Shown: piece after piece, positions 11,230 to 21,885 of the stretch
Layout: every line of letters starts with the position of its first letter
Numbering within the stretch: the stretch's first letter is position 1
Assembly (NCBI GenBank): GCA_021234155.1
Contig: JAJEKV010000002.1
Span: 3,122,936-3,186,935 of the forward strand
Length of the DNA stretch: 64,000 bases
From: Isoetes taiwanensis
Lineage: Eukaryota > Streptophyta > Lycopodiopsida > Isoetales > Isoetaceae
Direction: 5' to 3'
Notes under the pieces: model-generated
What the model was told of the DNA's origin: nothing
The model's database searches: none
The model's input: the letters and a program-made list of their open reading frames with translations, nothing else
Translations under genes and position numbers: made by a program

Positions 11230-12380
11230 GGCTTATACTGAAGGATCTGTACCTTACAATACACGATAAAAAATGGAGAAGATCGCTAACGCAATCTTGC
11301 CTACCAATAAGTCACCTAAATATACAACACAATGAGCAAAGTATGGGAAAAAACATTCATATCTCAATACTAATAGCATCCATGAAGCTTAGAAGAATCG
11401 CCATGCAATTAGTCTAAGGTAAATCTTATAATATTACTAAACTTTTATGTACATTTCAGATAATAGCATCCTAAAAGCTTAGAAGAACGACGATTAATCA
11501 GAAATCAATTTTTATTACAATGATCCTTTTTGTGCATTTCATGGAGATTTCCCAACAACATCAAGATTCTCGTCTGTGTCAATAGTTACTTCCACTGCAG
11601 CTTGCCTATTTATTATTAACCCAAGTGTAAGTTATCTTCTGTATCTGTTTCAGTGTAGCTGGACTTTTCTGGGATCTCCTACTCATTCTTCGAAAGCATG
11701 ATTTTAAAGACCTTGATTTTTCTTAATTACCTCACTGGAATCATCTTCTAGATTCTGATTATCTGCATCAAGAATGAGCACGGCTGGCCTGCGATGCATT
11801 CTATTAATTATTGTATTGAATTCTTGAGAAGGTCCAGAAGGCCCAGTGTTATTCTCAGGCTTGTCCATGTCATCCATTAGCTCATTGTCAACAAGTGGCA
11901 CAAAGTTACAATCTGGGACAAATTTACGTCTCATTACCGGCATCTAGACATCTAAACCATCACTCAAAGCTTCCAGACTCCGAAAAAGCGGATCTGTAGC
12001 AGGCATATCCCTCTCCAAATTAGACATACCTCTCTTTATTCTCTCTAATGCATAGTTGTGACCTTCAAGATTATTGAACACATCGTCCAAGTCATCAGAT
12101 ATCACCATTATACTCTTAGTGATGTCAATATCAGGAGCTGTTCCAAAAGTTTCTCTCCTTTCGAAAACTTATTTCTATTTCACTTCTCTTTGCCTTCTGT
12201 TTCTGGAGCCCCCTTAGCTGGTTTGTCAAGGTATGTAAAGAAACTTTAAAGAAACCTTGCTTTTCAGTCATCTCATTCACGTTCTTCTTCTCCTAGATTA
12301 AAGCAATTATAAAAAATGTATCAGATGAACAGAAGTGGAGCACACATCCATCTTCAGAAAGAAGATGCTCCACAATGTAG
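11230..12380. other. Degraded DNA with a short acidic frame
   Basis: A 79-codon minus frame (11704-11943) reads RRKFVPDCNFVPLVDNELMD... and is acidic. It could belong upstream of the Gypsy remnant but shows no diagnostic motif. Nothing else here can be supported. Confidence 0.3.
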
Positions 12381-12387
12381 TAAGCAT

Positions 12388-12451
12388 GGATGGCCATTTG
12401 CTCTTCCATTAAGACATTTTCTTTTAAGTTTGGAAGAGCAAATGGTCATCC
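12388..12451 (+). repeat. Short inverted repeat, microRNA-precursor-like
   Basis: GGATGGCCATTTGCTCTTCCA (12388-12408) pairs with 12431-12451 over 21 positions with a single G:U wobble and a 22-nt loop. No flanking target duplication was seen. It could be a small foldback remnant or a young hairpin RNA locus. Confidence 0.5.
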
Positions 12452-12806
12452 ATTCCCATCCAACGATATTTCAGTTTGGTTATGAACTCTGCCTTCTAGT
12501 TTTTCTTATTTTTCTTATCAGTTTCCTCATTGCCAGTCAATTGAAAGGCAAGCATCTCAGTCTTCTTAAGAGAATCACGAAACCAATCTTGGCTGTTTAG
12601 ATATAACCTTAGCCCATTTCTATTTGGCGATGTCAGTAACAAAGTACTGATGTTGCTTTATGTGTTTTGTATTCTCAAATCCGAGCTACTCGTAGGATCT
12701 AATATTAACATGGCCACCCCTTTCGATTTGCGATAAACTATATAAATAGTTGGGCATGTGGTTAAGAAGAAAAAGCATCAACAACTAATATATTTTTGTT
12801 GTCGGC

Positions 12807-12920
12807 ATTAGCAAGATCATTCTACACAAATCAAGATACTGAGATACCATCTTGAGGATACTGAGATACCGTCATTAGCAAGATCCTTCTACACAATTCA
12901 AGATACTGAGATACCATCCA
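12807..12920 (+). repeat. Tandem duplication around GATACTGAGATACC
   Basis: AGCAAGATC.TTCTACACAA with ATCAAGATACTGAGATACCA is present at about 12808 and again at about 12877, with an extra GATACTGAGATACC between them (12859). Confidence 0.7.
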
Positions 12921-13234
12921 ACCTGGTTTAAAGCCATGCATGTCGACACAGATCAATTGCACAACCTACTTGTGTAAATAACTTTATCATTTTCTTCCCT
13001 GATGATACAATTTATCAGTCTGTGCCAGTAAGATATGACCAAATGCATGCTATTACGATGGCAGGAAATATCCCCAGGACATGGTCTCTATTAATATTCT
13101 GTTTAATATAGCCAAGACCCATGCCTGCAATTTCAAGTAGACTCTCTTTGTAAACTCTGGATATCTCGGCAACAAATCTTGGAAGTTAGAGGACTGCACT
13201 TCTGTGTTATGGTTCATATAATAGAAGATCTCTC

Positions 13235-13396
13235 TCACTCGCACTCGGTACTGTTGGGGGTCAAATCCCAACAGACGCAATGTAAGGTGGTTGGGGGCAG
13301 GGCCCAACCAAGCAATGTAGTGTGGTGTGTGGTCACATGTCCAGTTGGATGCTGCCTAGTGGCGTGACGTTAAAACTACTATCTATCTATCTATCT
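13235..13396 (+). mobile_element. tRNA-derived SINE with (ATCT)n tail
   Basis: A B-box-like GGGGTCAAATCCC occurs near 13256. The element then runs through GTCCAGTTGGATGCTGCC and GTGACGTTAAAACTACT into (ATCT)n at 13378-13396. The CCAGTTGG and the -AAAA-plus-tetramer ending are shared with the LINE 3' ends at 4644-4725 and 26281-26334, so this may be the SINE partner of that LINE. The 5' boundary is uncertain. Confidence 0.55.
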
Positions 13397-15168
13397 TTCC
13401 AGCAGAATAAATGTCCTTATGTTCGATGCCCATTTCTTATAGTAAAAAAGGTCAGCGTACTCTGGATTTGTCTTCAAGTAACATGTGCCAACAAGTATCT
13501 CATTCATTAGATGATTCATCTCAGCATGGGACATGCCCCTCAGAGCCTGAAGAAATGTCTTATTAATAAAATTACTTTGTCAGTTTGTCATGGGCATTAT
13601 CTTGATCATCGCCCAGTCCCTTCTTTACCCACTTGCTCGCCATTTACAAAATTTTAGACCATGTAGCATTAGGCATAAAGATCCATTGTTTCTCTCTTTC
13701 AGATCCTTAACCTTCAAAGTGGTGGTAGTAGGGGTAGGTTGCACATTTTTTCAAAACTTCTATATGTACGTATTTTCCAAAAACGAATTGGAAGTATAAA
13801 ACATATTTTTGGTAGTTTAATATCTTGACCAGAAAAATAATTCCGATACGGACACGCCGCTTGGAGGGTGCAGATGCATATAAGTGAAAGTGGACGTGAC
13901 CTCCTCCTTACGTGGCTACCACATGCTGCGGCCACGTTTAGCTAATCCCGCGAACGGTGCGTTTCAAATGCGGCCGCATGTTCACGCAATTGCAGATGCT
14001 TTTGTAATGGCATTTGCGACCACATTTTGAGTAAGGTGCGGCCACATGGAAGAGGTCGCAGACATTCTACTAAGAAGATTGTGGCCACATTTGCCCCAGA
14101 CTTGGTCATGCCAAAAAGCTTGCGACCATGTCCACGTTGGACCACTGCGCCAGTATTTATAAAAATAAATGCGGATATGTCGCTTCTTCTACATGCACCG
14201 AAAATGGTGAGCGTCTAGAAATTGCCTTCTTGTTTTGTTCTAGATTTTTTTTTTTACTGTTTTAGCATCATAACAGTCCCATTGAGTCACATGGACCATG
14301 GAATAAATTACTACTCCTATATTTTAGTGTAGCCGAAATAGGTTTAGCTAAACTACCTTCAAATTGGGGTTAGAAGTTTCTAACACATGGCTAAACTAAA
14401 TGATTTTTATCCATTGTAGTTTCTTGCTTTTGGCTAAACTTTCACAAAATGAAGAGGCAAATATTAGCCATCACGCTCCAAGCATCTTGGCAAAGACATT
14501 CAATTTATTGTAAATACAATGTAATGCAATATAGATAAAGTAATGACAATCAATATAATATAGCATAATGGAATTGTTATCATTGTTATGAGTTCCTTGA
14601 TATGAAGAACAAAGACATAAATCAAGACACAAATATACATGAACATGTTCAAAAACCCAAAAAAAAGAGTACATTGTTCTTTTTCCTCTAATGCTTCAAC
14701 TTTGTACTTGGAACAAGGAAAAAAATTGAAAAAAAGAAAAGAAAAAGATAAACCCTATTTGATAATTTCTCAAAGTTGATACATATATTGGTGTGGATTC
14801 TGGGCTAATCTATCCATTTTTCCACGCCCACTCTATCTTAAATTTAGCTAATCGATGTCCTAGTAGATATGTCTGGAGGTAAAGGTTTGGCTATTCAACC
14901 TAAAAGCTCACCTGGGCGGAAAACAAATTAGGCTAAAATTTCCTTTTTTTTGGGCATACCATTTTTCTTGGCAAAATTGCCACAAAATAGCCATTTGGCT
15001 AATCTTAGCCGTTATTTGATTCCATGACATGGATCGGTCTGGTGATTTATCATGGTGCGCCATAGAGCTTGAGCCGTTTGACAATGTGAGCTCAATGGAC
15101 CAGGGTCAGTGTTGTCAAGATTAATCTTTACATTGCCTTGCATTATCGTGGCCGCCTGGTAATGTTCT
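13397..15168. other. No gene recognised
   Basis: Around 13920-14130 the sequence is rich in GCGGCCACAT-like words repeated in both orientations, perhaps old CG-rich repeat DNA. From 14340 to 15010 short words such as GGCTAAACT and TTTGGCTAA recur in both orientations, which hints at a decayed foldback or hAT-like element, but I could not define ends. Confidence 0.4.
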
Positions 15169-15405
15169 ATGGTGCATGGATGTCGTCTTGATGATGCTTC
15201 GAGAGTGCTTTTATCATCCTATGCCCTCACTCCCAATAATACTATGTATGAACGTCCAGTGTTAAATAGGGGTTTGAGTATACGGAGACAAGTTTTTGAA
15301 TGGTACATAAGCGAGGAACTTCATGGCACAGCCATTGTGTCCATCGACGACATAGTGGCATTGGACCTGGTTAGATCAAGTCATTTCTTGAACCGTAGAT
15401 ACTAG
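15169..15405 (+). CDS. Hypothetical 78-codon frame
   Basis: The frame opens ATGGTGCATGGA. The product includes ERPVLNRGLSIRRQVFEWYI and ends SSHFLNRRY. It is Arg/Leu rich, with no known motif. The bases around 15050-15170 carry no clear promoter. A protein-coding function cannot be asserted; it may be a retrotransposon remnant. Confidence 0.2.
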   Translation: MVHGCRLDDASRVLLSSYALTPNNTMYERPVLNRGLSIRRQVFEWYISEELHGTAIVSIDDIVALDLVRSSHFLNRRY

Positions 15406-15948
15406 ATAGGCATCATCTTCCTTAATCGAGAGCTCAAGGAACTTTATAGATCCGATAGGACCAAAAATAGCAACCAATGAACCTTAATACTAGACCCGTA
15501 GTTGAAAAATGTTAGTTGAATATAGGGTAGTCCATGTGCTTGGTCATTTCATGGAGTTTCTTTGTTTCGTATAGTACTTAGTCATTTCATGATAATGCAT
15601 TCCTTACTGTATTGCTTGTATATATTGTAGGCATTGTAGGCTACAAATTCAGGAATCATAAGAACACCTAGTCATTAAGCCAGAACTCGCGGCATCAGGT
15701 AGTCCTAAGGCAGTCCCGCGCTAGTAGTACACAGAACCTAGAGAGCCAAGTCGAAGCCAGAGCATCAGTAGAAGCACAAAACCCGGAGTCTAGCCAGAGG
15801 CTCAAGAAGAGGGGAAAGGCCAACGAGAGACTAGGGCTGGTGAAGGGATACCTGATAAACTGGCTTTATCCTTGAATCTTGCATATGTCAAGACATGCAT
15901 GGAGCTTTAACTTGGGTAGGGAAGATCTATGAACAGAATTCTCGGGGA

Positions 15949-16145
15949 GTGTCATCAACGATGCCAAGAGGCTAGTCACTAGTGACATCAGGGTGCATGC
16001 ATCTAACATGCCGGAGAGCGAAGCACGTGAATGGGCGGTAGATAACATCCACCAAGTCTTGGGGAACATTAAAGTGGAAGTGAGTAGTCTAAGAAGCAAC
16101 ATGGTGAGGAAGGAGTTGATGGAGAGTGTTAGAACATCGGAATGA
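15949..16145 (+). pseudogene. Short charged helical frame, possible gag piece
   Basis: A frame without its own start reads VINDAKRLVTSDIRVHASNM…EAREWAVDNIHQVLGNIKVE…RKELMESVRTSE and then stops at 16143-16145. The upstream 15700-15900 is rich in AGCC/CAGAG words and could encode a Ser/Arg-rich linker in another frame. It reads like the N-terminal helical part of a plant retrotransposon gag, but this is inference only. Confidence 0.3.
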
Positions 16146-16408
16146 ACTGTGGAATCTGAGATAGGTTAGGAAAGAGAACCCTGCCCCCCCATATTATATA
16201 TTTAATTGATTTTATAGTAAACCTAGTTAGAGAAGCTCAATATGCATTTGTTTAGCATCAGAGACAGACATATCGACTTTACATGTTAGATGTATGGGTG
16301 GCCAATTTGACTTTTTGGAAAAAATTTAGTTCTATAATTTCGCCATTTAAGTCACAACTTCTAGAAATAATAATTCAAAAATGGCCAGGCCTAACTACGC
16401 TTAGCAAT

Positions 16409-16816
16409 TTATCTAAGATAAGTAGTTGCCAACATTTTATGCCCCTTCAAATATGCAAGGAGATTAAAAAATAGTCCGAGTGGGAGCATATCATGGTTAA
16501 GCTCTGGTAGCACGTCACATGGTATAATTAAACCTTGTGGTTGCTCTCTAACGTTGTCAGTCATCATGTCGATGCAACATATAATAGCCACATGCTTGAC
16601 TTGCATGCTCAGCTCTCGCATGGTCTTGTCTAACCGCTTGGCACAATCATCTGGTTCCAAGGTGCCGTCATCCTCGTGCATGAACTTAACAACGTAGGCT
16701 TGATCTTTAAGAAAGATGGACCCTAGAATTTGGCACTTATAAACCCTTCCATATGACCCACCTCCTGTTTCTCTCTTGTTCACCAAGTTTATTGTTGTTG
16801 ATCCAAAGAAAGCCAA
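16409..16816 (-). pseudogene. Protein kinase N-lobe fragment
   Basis: A 135-codon minus frame shows a glycine-rich loop GGGSYGRVYKC at about residues 18-28, the beta-3 lysine in YVVKFMHED about 18 residues later, and a helix-C-like RELSMQVKHVAIICC with the Arg-Glu expected after a long charged insert. It then fades out near LGLFFNLLAYLKGHK, where the hinge and helix D/E would be. The catalytic loop (HRD) and DFG are absent, and nothing upstream or downstream restores them. It is thus a partial kinase domain, either an exon of a lost gene or a fragment carried by a transposon. The subfamily is not determined. Confidence 0.6.
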
Positions 16817-17544
16817 GTGGTCTTAAGATCTGAACATGATGTCTGTAGGCAGAAGCACAAATGGTTTTGATATGATGGATCTCACCAAAAACCGTATGGA
16901 AACTAATCTTGATTTGAGTTGGGAGGACGAAGAGAAGATTTGGACAGGATGATAAAAAGTAGATTTGAAATGCAAATTGAAAATTGAATAAAAAAAAGTT
17001 GAACTGAGTCATCAAAAGGAAAAATATTGTACTCACATAAACCATTACATCTAACACTTATAAATTAAAATCTCCCTAAAACCCCATTTGGTTTGGGTGC
17101 ATATTCACATGGGGGGTGACTCCGGGCATGGAGAGCTTTTGGATGGGCATGTTTATAAGTTATTCCTCGATCTAGACTACAGGTAGCTATCGTCATTTAT
17201 ATGCTGCTACAACTTTTGGCATACTATATAATGAGGTTGGGGAAACACTTAAGGTTTGAGGAAATGTACTAAATGGTGTTGATTTATACATGTATTATAC
17301 AATTTTATGGAGTACAAAAGGAGCTCTTGCTACCCTATGTCCGCCTCCCTCCCGTCTGAATATGCACCAAACTAAAGGGGGTTTCGGGGGGGTTTTAATT
17401 CAAAAATAGGGATTTATGAACAAAGTAGAAAACGAGATAGCAATTGGAAACCAAATTGTGGTTTTCCACCACATGCTCACGTCTAGGAGGTCTTTTAAAA
17501 TATGTCAAAACGTTAAAGCAACCACTCACAACCAGGCGGGCTCT
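16817..17544. other. No gene recognised
   Basis: AT-rich. One minus frame (16737-17057) is hydrophobic and phenylalanine-rich and overlaps the kinase fragment; it is likely fortuitous. Confidence 0.4.
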
Positions 17545-18269
17545 TGTGCACAGGCCGCATTAATTGGGAATTAACGAGGCTATCTAGGAACATCTGCTAT
17601 AGAGGCTTTTAGGGTCTTTACCCCCCTTCCCAATACACGGGAGAGCATAGAATGAACACCTTCATCATGAAAGAACTGAATTGTAGAATAACATCCAATC
17701 TATCTACCTAAACATCCAAGTTAGGTTCTTTTGTTAAAGCTTATGATCTCGAGATCTATAAGGTCTCTAAGGCTGAACTAACATGCTAAACCGGCTCATT
17801 GCCAAGCCAAAAGGTGGCTTTGCACAATCGAATGACTATTTACCTGGCGCCTGACTTGCTCCAGATCCTCGGAATGCGTCCATACCTCTGATCCTGCTGA
17901 AGACTGCTGCTGCTGGAATATCTGTTGTGCAAAGATGGCTTATCAGAGCCTGGCAATGCGAACTAGGGTCTTGTCTTGGCCGGAATGGCTCTGGGAAACC
18001 CTAATTGCGAAAAAGAAGAAGGGTTTAGGGTTTAAGGGGAAAGCCCTTATAGAGAAACCCTTAGGGTTAGGTTAACATTGGCCAAATGGGGTTTTGCCAT
18101 TTGGCATGGGGTTTATAGTTGTATATGTTTATTAAACATGCACAACATACGAGGTTGCCCCCTAGGTGCAACCCTTTACGTCTCACTAGTACTTGTCATG
18201 ATGGCAAGTACGTGTGACGTGGTAGTATAATATACGTATTTGGGTTGTATATTATACTGGAACGTCACA
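17545..18269 (-). repeat. LTR of a retrotransposon (5' part), minus strand
   Basis: On the minus strand the unit starts at 18269 with TGTGACGTTCCAGTATAATA, and the complete LTR at 60849 starts TGTGACGTTCCCTTGAAATA. Both continue with homologous blocks, including ATACGTATAT…CCACGTC near the start and, further in, GTATTGGGAAGG.GGTA.AGACC and GATGTTCCTAG/GATGCTCCTAG. This copy lacks the 3' part (no TGTGACG on the plus strand near 16775), so it is a truncated or solo LTR. An internal palindrome (AGTATAATATAC..GTATATTATACT) lies at 18221-18260. Confidence 0.72.
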
Positions 18270-18884
18270 GCCCCCAATCGATGGGCCAATTGTGCAACGA
18301 CACATGAGTTAGCATGTATAGCATGTTGTTACATGCAATAAATACAATAATATTGCCATGCAACCACATGGGGTGCCCACTGAAGATGGGCAATTTTTTA
18401 ATCCTATATAATAAAGCCGGGATGTCTGTCCCTCCATCCCGATCGATGTCCCAGATTGTCCCGCTGTCCCTCTACCTCTTGGATGGCCCAGATCACGTCA
18501 TGTGGCATTAATCTATTCGTCATCAAATGGTGCCATATTAATAAAGGGGCATTTTTAAGAAAATATACCCTTTCATTCAACGTAGCATTGTTTTGGATTT
18601 ATATTTTCCATGTTTGGATTTCGTTTTCTCTTTTACTCTTCCAAGAGACGCATATACCTTTTTGGAGACGCTATTTGCAGCCTTCCTTCAAGGACACGAC
18701 ATCCTTTAAAAGCATGATTACAATGGTGCTACGAAGTGTGCTTGTAGGTAATTTTACTACGTTCAATCTTGGCAGCTTATATGTGTTCCTATCGTAGCTT
18801 CCAAGCTATGCATATACTTCTTCACTCCAGGATAACCCTGTTTGCATGATGTTTCCCTTGAAGGTAAGGATTTTGGGTAAAGTT

Positions 18885-19300
18885 CTCATCTGAGCCGCAT
18901 TAATTGGAAATTCATGAGGCTAATGTAGAAACCATCAACTAAGAAGGCTCTGGGACTCTATTCCCCTTCCTAATACACAAGAGGTGCACACAGAACGTAA
19001 TAATATCAACACAATGAATCCAAATACATAATGTAGATCTAATCTATCTACTCTAATCAGACATGATTAGGTTTTCTTATCAGTTTGGATACCGACTAGG
19101 GTTCTTTGGCTCTAGAGATCGTCTAAGGCAAAGAAAAAATACAAATCTGGCCTACTATCTATTGGAAAGCATGCATTGGTTGTCATAATCAACACTTACC
19201 AGATCCTTGGCTGGCTTCTACATCTTGGACGGCGTCCATGGTGCCATCACAGTCGAATCTGGAGAAGGCACCTTGAGATTCGAGCTCGGCTACTTCTGGT
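18885..19300 (-). repeat. Second LTR fragment of the same family
   Basis: This block parallels the one at 17550-17900: GCCGCATTAATTGG, then GA.GCTAAT/GAGGCTATC, then TTCC.AATACAC, then AATCTATCTAC, and TTAGGTT..CTT in the same order, with scattered differences and indels. The two fragments are about 1.3 kb apart and in the same orientation, so they may be the two ends of one gutted element or two independent fragments. Confidence 0.6.
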
Positions 19301-20439
19301 AAGCTAAAATATGACAGGAGCTGGTCCAAATGCATGCTTCAAAGCTGGAATCCGACAAGAAAAACTTTTAGAGTTGCTGCCCTAAGGCCACGCTTTAGAA
19401 CTTTCTAAGAAGGACCAAATTGGTTGAAATTTGTTGTAATCAAATGGATGAAAATTGCTACTTTCATAATCCGAGTCGATTCGAGAATGAAGCACTAAAA
19501 AAAAGGTCAATTTTTTTTGTTTGGGGCTTATATTTCTTTCTCAAATCCTTGTGAATTGTGCTACAACTAGAATTTTGACTCAATGATGAATCATCCTGCA
19601 AAATATGAATGCTTAAAATGTTGCCAAAATTTAGCAACAATTTGCCAGAAACGATTCTTTAATGCTCCATTGAATTTTCCTTTTCCTTTCTCTTCCAAAA
19701 TTAAATTCTTCCTTAGAATCTCTCTTGCTCGGATAATCAATTAGGTGGTGAGCTTTGGCTTGATGGGCTGGATTTTATTCTTTGAAGGTTCTTTCATTAT
19801 TTATGCTTCAAACTATGATTATTCTATTGTCAAAGAATTTTTAGATTCATATCAGAGTGAGAGGGTCATGGTGCATGTGCATTCAACAGACATACTACTC
19901 TCATTGTAGAGATTATTGGAAAAGTTATTGCTCAAAATGGTTAAAACAATTAGAATTATGGTATTATACTATGAACTACAATTTGCATTTCACAGACTAA
20001 TGGCATTGTTGAACAGATAAGTAAGCACATGAACAATCAACAATCTAGCCCACTTTAATAGTTCTGCTACATGCCATCTAAATTTGCAGTGCCATTTGCA
20101 AGGTGCTGCAAGCTTTTAGTGATCTCTGCCTCTATTATAACTGGCGTTGGGTCTACCTGTATTAGCGCAAACCCCGTTAGGATCATAAAGCTGCATCAGG
20201 TGATTGAAAATAATTGTGGAGTATTTTTAGGACTAGAAAAATTTCCTTTCTTGAAAGCATCAAACACTATAGTATTTGTTTTCATATCAAGAGTTAAATC
20301 AGCTACTTTTAACTTCTCTACTGCCTTACAAGGTTTTTCCTTCAACCAGCTGCGAGATATACATCAATACACCATAAATTACCAAGTCAGGTGCAATTTG
20401 AAGTCCATGCATATGGAAAATTGTAGTATGAATATCAGA
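19301..20439. other. No gene recognised
   Basis: A QTNGIVEQ string at about 19995-20020 on the plus strand resembles the integrase C-terminal core (QTNG..ER), but the surrounding frame is short and unsupported. The 124-codon frame at 20071-20445 has no recognised motif. Confidence 0.35.
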
Positions 20440-21240
20440 AAATAGTTGCATCCTTGCAAAGGCAAGAACCTGAATGTTAACAATAGTTAAATCAGGAGGA
20501 AACCCAGATCTTTAGGTACTCCCTCTGCAGATATTCAATAGAAAAATTTGTTGCATATGATAATAAAAGACAATCTTATAAAAAGATTTTCATGTTAGTG
20601 TACTGGAAACCAACTGCTCGGACGAATTCTTTGAGCTGATAAAATTTATTTTGCTAATATATGCAAGTGGCACAGCTTGAATATGCATATTGATTCCAAA
20701 TTCCCTACAACATGAATGGTATTTGTCCATGTCCTTGAAATGATCCAATGTAGTATAGATTTGGATGATTAGACTTAAGGACTCTGAATCTAAAGGCCAA
20801 CATTCTGATAACATTTCCTTATAAGTTCTCTCCATTTTTTCAACAATTCTAGCACTTGCGTAAGCTTTAGCAAGTGTCATATAGGTAAAGGCATCTGACT
20901 TGCATCCAATCGTTTTCATATTGTTGAAGGTTCTAGCCATATGATCAGATGAAGATTTCTTTTGTATAAGTATGTATAGGACCAGTATAAGTAGCAACAG
21001 TTTGAACCATATGGGATTTCATCATTTCCTTCAGCGTTTTAGTCTGCTCGTTCATAAAATCCAGATTCTGCATATACATGAACTAATGCCATTAATGTTG
21101 ATATATTATATAGGTTGAATCCAGAATGCTTGCATTTCTTCCAAAATGTCATCTGCCATATTTCCAATTCCAACTTTTCCTAACATGTTAATAAACTCTA
21201 CATAATACTATTCACATCCCCCCTATCCGTTATGGCTTTT
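20440..21240 (-). pseudogene. P-class PPR protein remnant
   Basis: Pentatricopeptide repeat proteins bind organellar RNA. On the minus strand the reading begins near 21235 (FE.LKSHNG), continues YYVEFINMLGKVGIGNMADD and ILEEMQ, then crosses a shift to VHVYAESGFYE. It then enters a 135-codon open frame (20590-20997) with MARTFNNMKTIGCKSDAFTY, LAKAYASARIVEKMERTYKE and ESLSLIIQIYTTLDHFKDMD. These are 35-residue P-type motifs without the W-x-M-I of S motifs. Frameshifts between segments and the lack of a continuous start indicate a pseudogene, or a gene with introns that I cannot define. It lies back to back with the PLS-class PPR gene 650 bp away. Confidence 0.62.
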
Positions 21241-21885
21241 CAACCAGTCAAAAGTCTTGAACAAGCAAAAATATTAAGCAAGAGTCGAGCAACATAGTAG
21301 CAGGAACGAAAAATAGATAAGGAAATGGACATACATGCAAAGCATCTACCGTATTGACCTACACATGAATAGGCTAGAATTCAAGCTATGGCAGGGTTGT
21401 GGTTGAGCTGGCATGTTAAAAATAATGGCAAAAAAAATAAAAAAATAAGGCAGTTTAGTAAATATGGTAATATAGTTTTTGTGGCATATTCTGAACTGCC
21501 ATACGGTTTACACAAGGCATATTTTAAAATGCCATACAGTAGGGTTTGTCCATCCCGCAACAAATACAACACGCGCCATGTTTGAATAAGGCATACTTAT
21601 AGATTTGCCGGCGGGGAGACTTGGGAGGCCCTAGCCTGCCGTGAGTTTTCTTCCTCAGGTAGTTGAATGTAGTTTGTTTGTGAAAAGGAAAATAATCATT
21701 CTTCTTTCCATGTTTATAACGCTGCCACCAAATATATCTCAATTCTTTCTCATATCTTAAGGCTTCTACTGGCAAAGTTTGTCTCCAATAGTGTTTGGAT
21801 TACACAGCATTAAAGCACAGTGCAAAAACATGGAAACTGATACCTTTGTTGTAACTATCTTCGCACCAACATAATTTTTGCCTGA

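Noticed and set aside
13920-14130. GCGGCCACAT-rich block as a promoter or CpG island
   Set aside because: No adjacent gene or transcript start can be seen; the words occur in both orientations like old repeat DNA.
18020-18075. GGGTTTAGGGTTTAAGG, telomere-like repeats
   Set aside because: Only two to three imperfect units, inside an LTR; not an interstitial telomere array.
19990-20040. QTNGIVEQ string as a retrotransposon integrase
   Set aside because: Only eight residues match, with no DDE residues or zinc motif in neighbouring frames.
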